A stretch of DNA of 64,000 nucleotides from Streptomyces sp. V3I8. Lineage in GTDB: Bacteria; Actinomycetota; Actinomycetes; Streptomycetales; Streptomycetaceae. The notes below the pieces were generated by a model. The model did not search any database. It was not told where the DNA came from and worked only from the letters and a program-made list of their open reading frames with translations. The stretch lies in the NCBI RefSeq assembly GCF_030817535.1, contig NZ_JAUSZL010000002.1, positions 8,782,593 through 8,846,592 of the forward strand, given 5' to 3'. How positions within the stretch are numbered: position 1 is the stretch's first letter; every line of letters begins with the position of its first letter. Both the position numbers and the translations under genes were made by a program. Shown piece by piece: positions 61,873 through 64,000 of the stretch.

Positions 61873-63432
61873 TACTCCAGCAGCGTTTCGCTATCTGGCC
61901 TGGTCAGAGGCGTCGTCGGGAGTGTAGTTGGTTGATGACATGTCAGGGGCGGTCTTGCCGGACCGCCCTTCCAACGAATGACATCGTCGTTGGTAGTGAC
62001 AGTATCGGGCCACGGCTTGACGCTTTCGTCGCCATCGCGACCAACTCAGCGCATGGATACGAAGGGACGGGCGGGGCCGGTCTGCGGGTCCAGTTGCCAG
62101 CAGCCTGCGGACTTCTGCCACGGTGAGCGGGACCAGGGTGGAACCGTTTCTGCGTCCCCCTTTGCCGCTGCCTGGGCCGCCGCGTCCGCGAGAAAGGCAT
62201 GCGCGAGCATGGCCAGGGTGATGTGCCTCATCCAGCCGACGTAGCGGCGGACTTCGTACTGGTCCAGACCGCATTCGTTCTTCGCAGCCTAGAAGCACTC
62301 CTCGATCGCCCACCGACGCCCGGCAACGCGCACGAGCTGGTCGATGCCGGTTCCTGTCGGCGCGTAGGTGAGGTAGTAGGCGATCTGGTCGGGTCTGCTG
62401 ATGCTGCGCCGGGCCAGCGCCCAGCGTTGATGGGTGGGCTGCTCATCGTCGAAGTCCTCGATCACCGGGAGCTGGACGGCTGCCCAGTCATAGACGCGTG
62501 GGCCCTTGGCGCCGTCGCCGCACGAACGTTGCTCCCATGCCTCATCCGGTGCCTGGCTGAAGAGATGGTCGATCCGGCCGAAGCGGGGCACCGGCTGGGA
62601 CTTCGGGACCGCGAGCACGTAGCCGACGGCGGCTTCTTCCAGCATGCGGCGAAAGCGTCACTCCTGGCCATAGGCGGCATCCGCGGTCACCCAGGCGATC
62701 GGCAGCGGGGAGACAAGTGCGCGCAGCACCATGGCCCTGGCCAGTTCTGGTTTGGTGGTGAAGCCCCTCTCATCAGGGATCTTGGCGGTGCGGCAGCGTT
62801 CGCGGTCGTCTGTCCAGGACTTGGGCAGATACAGCTCGCGGTCCACCAAGGCGCGACCGTGGGTGGTGGCATAGGCAGCGAAGACGCCGATCTGGCAGTT
62901 CTCGGTGCGGCCGGCGGTGCCGGAATACTGGCGTTGGACACCTGCGGAGGTGGTGCCCTTCTTGACGAAGCCGGTGTCGTCAAGGATGAGGACTCCGTCG
63001 GCTTCGCCGAGTCGTTCGGCGACGTATGTCTGCAGGTCGTCGCGGACGTCGTCGGCGTTCCAGGTGGCTCTGTTCAGCAGCCGCTGAAGGCCGTCGGGAG
63101 TGCGGTGGCCTGCGTATTCGGCCAGTTGCCAGCCGTTTTTGCGGCCGACTGGACCGAGCAGGGCGCGGACGTAGTCACGCATGCGGCGTCGCAGGTCGGC
63201 ACGGCCGAAACGGTGGCCGATACGCAGGAAGAGGTCGTTGAGTTCACGGTCCCAGGTCGCGTCGGCAAGGTCGTCGATCACGTGAGGAGGCTGCCCTCAT
63301 CACCCCGCAGACAGTTCTCGATGTCATTCGTTGGAAGGGCGGTCCGGCAAGACCGCCCCTGACATGTCATCAACCAACTACACTCCCGACGACGCCTCTG
63401 ACCAGGCCAGATAGCGAAACGCTGCTGGAGTA
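61873..63432 (-). mobile_element. IS701-family element with 114-bp inverted repeats, defective
   Basis: 61873-61986 and 63319-63432 are perfect 114-bp inverted copies, bounded by CTAG at 61869-61872 and 63433-63436, which fits the YTAR target duplication of IS701 elements. Terminal repeats this long are far beyond the usual few tens of bases. The transposase inside has several lesions. Confidence 0.88.
61957..63281 (-). pseudogene. IS701-family transposase with nonsense and frameshift lesions
   Basis: From ATG 63281 (IDDLADATWDRELNDLFLRI) the frame shows VLILDDTGFVKKGTTSAGVQ and AWVTADAAYGQE, then TGA where Trp is expected, RFRRMLEEAAVGYVLAVPKS, AIEECF, TAG where Gln is expected, [20 protein letters not shown], and a frame change near 62150 before [13 protein letters not shown]. 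Two nonsense codons and a frameshift make it inactive. Confidence 0.88.
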
Positions 63433-63777
63433 CTAGGGGTGGCTCGATGTTGGTGGATTGGTGTGGTCGTCGGGGGTGCAGCCCGTTGCTTTGAGGTTTG
63501 TTGTGGTGTTGTTTTCGGTGCTGGGGCGTGCGGTGATGGTGGTGCATGCGTAGCCGTTGGTGCTGTAGAGGTAGTGGACTTTTCCGGGCCCGTCGTAGGT
63601 GGTGGGTTCTCCGCATGTGTAGCCCTCGAGGGAGGTGTCGGCGTGGATGTGCAGGAGTTGGCAGTTGAAGGTGGGTCCGTCGTCGGCTTGTGCGGTGCTG
63701 GTGTGCAGCAGTGCTGTGGCAGTGAGCGCGGCGGTGCCGAGTAGGGATGCGGCTTTGATGGTGAGGAAGGGAGGCAT
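63433..63777 (-). CDS. Small secreted protein with four cysteines
   Basis: 114 residues from ATG 63777. Signal peptide (PPFLTIKAASLLGTAALTAT, cleavage near AQADD), mature part ~80 residues with Cys in FNCQLL, YTCGEP, YACTTI and TGCTPD, room for two disulfides. The C-terminus is Thr/Asn/Pro-rich. Its TAG stop is formed within the CTAG target site of the neighbouring IS701 element. Not recognised. 63778-64000 has no complete gene. Confidence 0.65.
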   Translation of the reverse strand: MPPFLTIKAASLLGTAALTATALLHTSTAQADDGPTFNCQLLHIHADTSLEGYTCGEPTTYDGPGKVHYLYSTNGYACTTITARPSTENNTTTNLKATGCTPDDHTNPPTSSHP

Positions 63778-64000
63778 GGGGGGTCTTTCGTGGTGGTGAG
63801 GGCTGGGGTGTGTTGTGCAGGTTTTTTACCGGTGGGTGGTCTGTCTCATCCCTTTTTGGGAGTGGTGCCACTCGCACGGTCCTGCGGGCCCACTCCTGTG
63901 AGTGAGGTTTTTTCTTCCCCGGGGTCGCTGCTGGGTGGTGTCGCGGAGCGCCTGTGTTCGTCTGTGGGGTGGTGGGGGTTTATGGGTGGGGTGGTGTGTG

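Overview
The window is high-GC actinobacterial DNA and almost certainly Streptomyces. It shows GTG/TTG starts, four-base ATGA/GTGA translational couplings, families typical of the genus (AztABCD, DUF6233, GlsB, HTH/SDR pairs), and debris of the linear-replicon telomere genes tap and tpg. The telomere remnants and the heavy load of insertion sequences point to a chromosome arm or linear-plasmid-derived DNA. I saw no rRNA gene, no convincing tRNA and no CRISPR array.

Left block (1-14.9 kb): an intact alpha-mannan utilisation locus. A minus-strand operon encodes a sugar-binding lipoprotein, two ABC permeases, a GH76 endo-alpha-1,6-mannanase and a GH38 alpha-mannosidase (cut by the window edge). 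Divergent from it are a type I phosphomannose isomerase, a ROK kinase-like protein, a LacI-type regulator and a GH125 exo-alpha-1,6-mannosidase. A convergent secreted PA14-GH2-LamG glycosidase follows. LacI-type palindromes sit in both promoter regions. Secreted enzymes would cut yeast or fungal-type mannan, the transporter would import oligomers, and cytoplasmic GH38/GH125 plus the isomerase would feed mannose into glycolysis.

First mobile patch (15.0-27.5 kb): IS5-type elements, an istB remnant with IS21-like end repeats around a chloramphenicol-phosphotransferase-like gene, a tpg fragment, a DUF4238 gene, a broken DUF6233 gene, two conserved hypothetical genes, the 3' part of tap, and a two-gene unit with a DUF4231/SLATT-type membrane protein that resembles a defence effector.

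Core-like block (27.5-49.0 kb): a CcdC-like/histidine kinase/response regulator operon; a TetR-SDR-alcohol dehydrogenase operon behind three contiguous 17-bp operator-like repeats; a zinc uptake locus (aztA divergent from aztB-aztD-aztC-aztD) with a Zur-box-like palindrome over the aztA start; a Ser/Thr kinase; two further SDRs, one divergent from an XRE-type regulator; and a stress membrane protein, a CPBP protease and an RBBP9-like hydrolase.

Second mobile patch (49.3-64.0 kb): IS5, ISAzo13, ISL3, IS630 and IS701 elements and debris. One IS5-family copy splits a two-TM gene, and the reading frame can be restored on paper from its 3-bp target duplication. Integrase and plasmid-type HTH remnants and a cargo of a transglutaminase-like protein, a SUKH protein and a DUF6882 protein lie between the elements. 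An IS701 copy with perfect 114-bp terminal inverted repeats ends next to a small secreted Cys-containing protein.
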